This document shows, one piece after another, positions 6,092 to 7,337 of a stretch of 7,337 nucleotides of DNA. Source of the stretch: Bacteroidota bacterium (GTDB taxonomy: Bacteria > Bacteroidota > Bacteroidia > Flavobacteriales > Crocinitomicaceae); contig JAKQEZ010000220.1 in the NCBI GenBank assembly GCA_029558435.1, positions 1 through 7,337 on the forward strand, read 5' to 3'. A program made the translations under genes and the position numbers. The first letter of the stretch is position 1; every line of letters begins with the position of its first letter. Under the pieces are notes generated by a model. The model searched no databases. It was not told the DNA's origin and saw only the letters and a program-made list of their open reading frames with translations.

Positions 6092-6658
6092 TTATTTGTT
6101 TCGTTCGATGTAATCAATTAAGCTGTGAATGCATTTAATATGAATTTCTTGTGCTCTATCGGCATATTCTGAATGGGGTGCTCTAATTTCTACATCGCAA
6201 AGTTCCGCCATTTTTCCACCGTCTTTCCCGGTTAAACCAACGATTTTCATTCCTTTTTCTTTGGCTACTTCAATGGCGCGAAGTACGTTTTTTGAGTTTC
6301 CCGAAGTTGAAATTGCCAACAACACATCGCCTTTTTGTCCCACTGCCTCCACATAGCGCGAAAACACAAATTCATAACCGTAATCGTTGCCTACGCAAGA
6401 GATATGACTTGGGTCGGAGATGGAAATAGCAGGAATTGCAGGTCGATCATTGCGGTAACGTCCGGTTAATTCTTCTGCAAAATGCATGGCATCGCACATA
6501 GAGCCACCGTTGCCACAACTAATAATTTTTCCGTTATTATTAACTGCATCCACCATGATTTGTCCGGCTTTTGCGATTTTTTGAAAGTTTTCTTCGGTGT
6601 TAAATTTTTGCAAGATGGCTGTTGCTTCAAAAAAATGGTCTGCTATTTGTTTACTCAT
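6092..6658 (-). CDS. gmhA: Phosphoheptose isomerase (sedoheptulose 7-phosphate isomerase)
   Basis: Cytosolic SIS-domain isomerase converting D-sedoheptulose 7-phosphate to D-glycero-D-manno-heptose 7-phosphate, the first step to the ADP-heptose or GDP-heptose used in LPS core or other glycans. The 188-residue product is strikingly close to E. coli GmhA (192) as I recall it: [20 protein letters not shown] (47-66), [13 protein letters not shown] (80-92), FSRYVEAVG (99-107), ISTSGNS (116-122), [10 protein letters not shown] (142-151) and [12 protein letters not shown] (167-178). Active-site residues His59, Glu63, Gln170 and His178 match E. coli His61, Glu65, Gln172 and His180. ATG at 6658 is chosen. 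The longer frame begins at a TTG at 6679 that lies inside the -7 promoter box, upstream of the likely transcription start, and the 6658 start aligns with E. coli GmhA residue 1. First gene of the four-gene operon. Confidence 0.95.
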   Translation of the reverse strand: MSKQIADHFFEATAILQKFNTEENFQKIAKAGQIMVDAVNNNGKIISCGNGGSMCDAMHFAEELTGRYRNDRPAIPAISISDPSHISCVGNDYGYEFVFSRYVEAVGQKGDVLLAISTSGNSKNVLRAIEVAKEKGMKIVGLTGKDGGKMAELCDVEIRAPHSEYADRAQEIHIKCIHSLIDYIERNK

Positions 6659-6676
6659 TGTCGTCTTGTTTTGATT

Positions 6677-6709
6677 CAAAAGTAAAATTTTATTTCTGAA
6701 TGTAACAAA
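6677..6709 (-). promoter_or_regulatory. Bacteroidota-type promoter for the gmhA operon
   Basis: On the minus strand TTTG (plus-strand 6706-6709) is followed after 21 bases by TACTTTTG (6684-6677), which fits the TAnnTTTG -7 consensus. Transcription would begin near 6671, about 13 bases before the ATG at 6658, the same short-leader layout as the DUF4834-lpxK promoter. It is back to back with the promoter box of the divergent gene at 6769. Confidence 0.7.
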
Positions 6710-6725
6710 ATTAAGGCAAACTTAT

Positions 6726-6733
6726 TATATTTG
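6726..6733 (+). promoter_or_regulatory. Candidate -7 box for the divergent exported-protein gene
   Basis: TATATTTG matches TAnnTTTG exactly and would start transcription near 6738-6740, with a leader of about 29 bases to the ATG at 6769. No TTTG or TTG is present at the -33 spacing, where TGTAAC occurs, so this promoter may be weak or activator-dependent. A small dyad, GGATT-TTT-AATCC (6740-6752), lies at the expected 5' end of the transcript. Confidence 0.5.
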
Positions 6734-6768
6734 AAACTCGGATTTTTAATCCACTAACTAAAATTAAT

Positions 6769-7191
6769 ATGAAGAAAACAATACTTATCGCCCTTAGCAT
6801 TTTCAGTTTTAGCACATTATTTGCGCAAGAAGGCTGTTTTGACAAACTACAAAAAGCTTTTGAAAAACGCGGTTCTTATGCCGTTGCTGACGATATGCAC
6901 CGCAATGTAATTTTAAGTTTTTTCACACCAGACGGACAAGAGTGTTTAAGTGGAAAAGTTCGTGTTGAGAATGGATTTATTACTTCCATTTTTATTCAAT
7001 ATCGCGATGGTGATTATTTTTTATTGGAGAAGAAATTTTACAACCAGCAAAAGAACCCACCAAAAGTTACAAATGGAATTTCTGAGATGATTTTTGTGGA
7101 AGACGGACAAAAATTGCGTGTAGTGTTTATAGACAAATTGAAACCAAAAGCAAGAGAATACAAACAAGCGGCATTGCCTGAAGATTTGTAA
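6769..7191 (+). CDS. Small exported protein of unknown function
   Basis: A 140-residue protein I cannot assign to a named family. A classical signal peptide is clear: MKK, a hydrophobic core (about 4-18), then LFA before Gln20, so cleavage between Ala19 and Gln20 is likely and the product is periplasmic or secreted. Cys23 is not in a lipobox (it is preceded by QEG), so it is probably not a lipoprotein. The mature part of about 121 residues has two cysteines, Cys23 and Cys59, which could form a disulfide. Its alternating hydrophobic and polar segments (KVRVENGFITSIFIQY, 63-78; KLRVVFIDKL, 115-124) suggest a small beta-rich domain, and the tail is Lys-rich then acidic (ALPEDL). It is the only plus-strand gene, divergent from gmhA with 110 bases between the starts, and is followed by a strong terminator. 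ATG start in an A-rich context without Shine-Dalgarno. Confidence 0.85.
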   Translation: MKKTILIALSIFSFSTLFAQEGCFDKLQKAFEKRGSYAVADDMHRNVILSFFTPDGQECLSGKVRVENGFITSIFIQYRDGDYFLLEKKFYNQQKNPPKVTNGISEMIFVEDGQKLRVVFIDKLKPKAREYKQAALPEDL

Positions 7192-7248
7192 AAAAGATGA
7201 CTAGTCCTAAATAACCGATACAGATTATTAAGACAAAAATAATTAATT

Positions 7249-7288
7249 ATATCCCAGTAAAGACGTCTTTACTGGGATATTTGTTTTT
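7249..7288 (+). terminator. Strong intrinsic terminator: 32-bp perfect palindrome plus T-tract
   Basis: Positions 7249-7280 form an uninterrupted palindrome of 2 x 16 bases centred on GAC/GTC (7264/7265), with CCCAG/CTGGG in the arms, followed by TTGTTTTT. It starts 57 bases after the stop of the exported-protein gene. On the minus strand the palindrome is followed by AATTAATTATTTTTG, so it may also stop transcripts arriving from the right and serve convergent genes. Confidence 0.9.
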
Positions 7289-7337
7289 ATAAGTTCTTAT
7301 TTTAATTTGATTTTGTAGATGCATTTGCTCTGGAGTC

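Noticed and set aside
7285..7337. 3' end of a minus-strand gene entering from the right edge
   Set aside because: All three minus-strand frames are open at the edge and stop within 12 to 31 codons (stops near 7302, 7299 and 7248), so none can be preferred. The bidirectional terminator makes a convergent gene plausible but unproven.
1..7337. Mobile element, defence system or CRISPR array
   Set aside because: No transposase, integrase, nuclease, repeat-spacer pattern or target-site duplication is visible, and all recognisable genes are metabolic or envelope genes.

Overview
This A+T-rich window looks like chromosomal DNA of a Bacteroidota bacterium, most likely class Flavobacteriia. The evidence is the TAnnTTTG-type -7 promoter boxes, the lack of Shine-Dalgarno sequences, the very short leaders, a DUF4834-type small membrane protein, and a full lipid A gene (lpxK) marking a Gram-negative envelope. 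I see no mobile element, CRISPR array, tRNA or rRNA, and no gene-free stretch longer than about 190 bases.

Layout, left to right. (1) 1-2086, all minus strand: DUF4834 protein -> lpxK -> purine nucleoside phosphorylase, the last cut by the left edge just before its stop. A good Bacteroidota promoter (TTTG-N19-TATATTTG) drives the set, and lpxK and the phosphorylase overlap by 17 bases. (2) 2087-2279: intergenic DNA with that promoter, a CRP-like dyad upstream of it, and a hairpin beyond the next gene's stop. (3) 2280-2747, minus: a four-helix membrane protein, probably DUF2269, with its own candidate promoter. (4) 2850-6658, minus: a tight four-gene operon, gmhA -> LTA-synthase/MdoB-like phospho-headgroup transferase -> diacylglycerol-kinase-family lipid kinase -> DUF1569 (DinB-like) protein, with junctions of 7 bases, ATGA and TAATG. 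(5) 6769-7191, plus: a divergent gene for a small exported protein of unknown function, followed by a 32-bp perfect palindrome acting as a strong terminator.

Theme: most genes concern the cell envelope. LpxK completes lipid IVA, and GmhA starts ADP-heptose synthesis for the LPS core or other glycans. The LTA-synthase-like enzyme should transfer a phospholipid headgroup onto an acceptor outside the inner membrane, leaving diacylglycerol, and the translationally coupled kinase is well placed to recycle that diacylglycerol to phosphatidic acid. This mirrors the LtaS/DgkB pair of Gram-positive bacteria and the MdoB/DgkA pair of E. coli, but as one overlapping operon in a Gram-negative, and it is the most interesting hypothesis here. 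Two start sites implied by the longest open frames (TTG at 6679 and TTG at 6117) are corrected below to ATG at 6658 and 6084.
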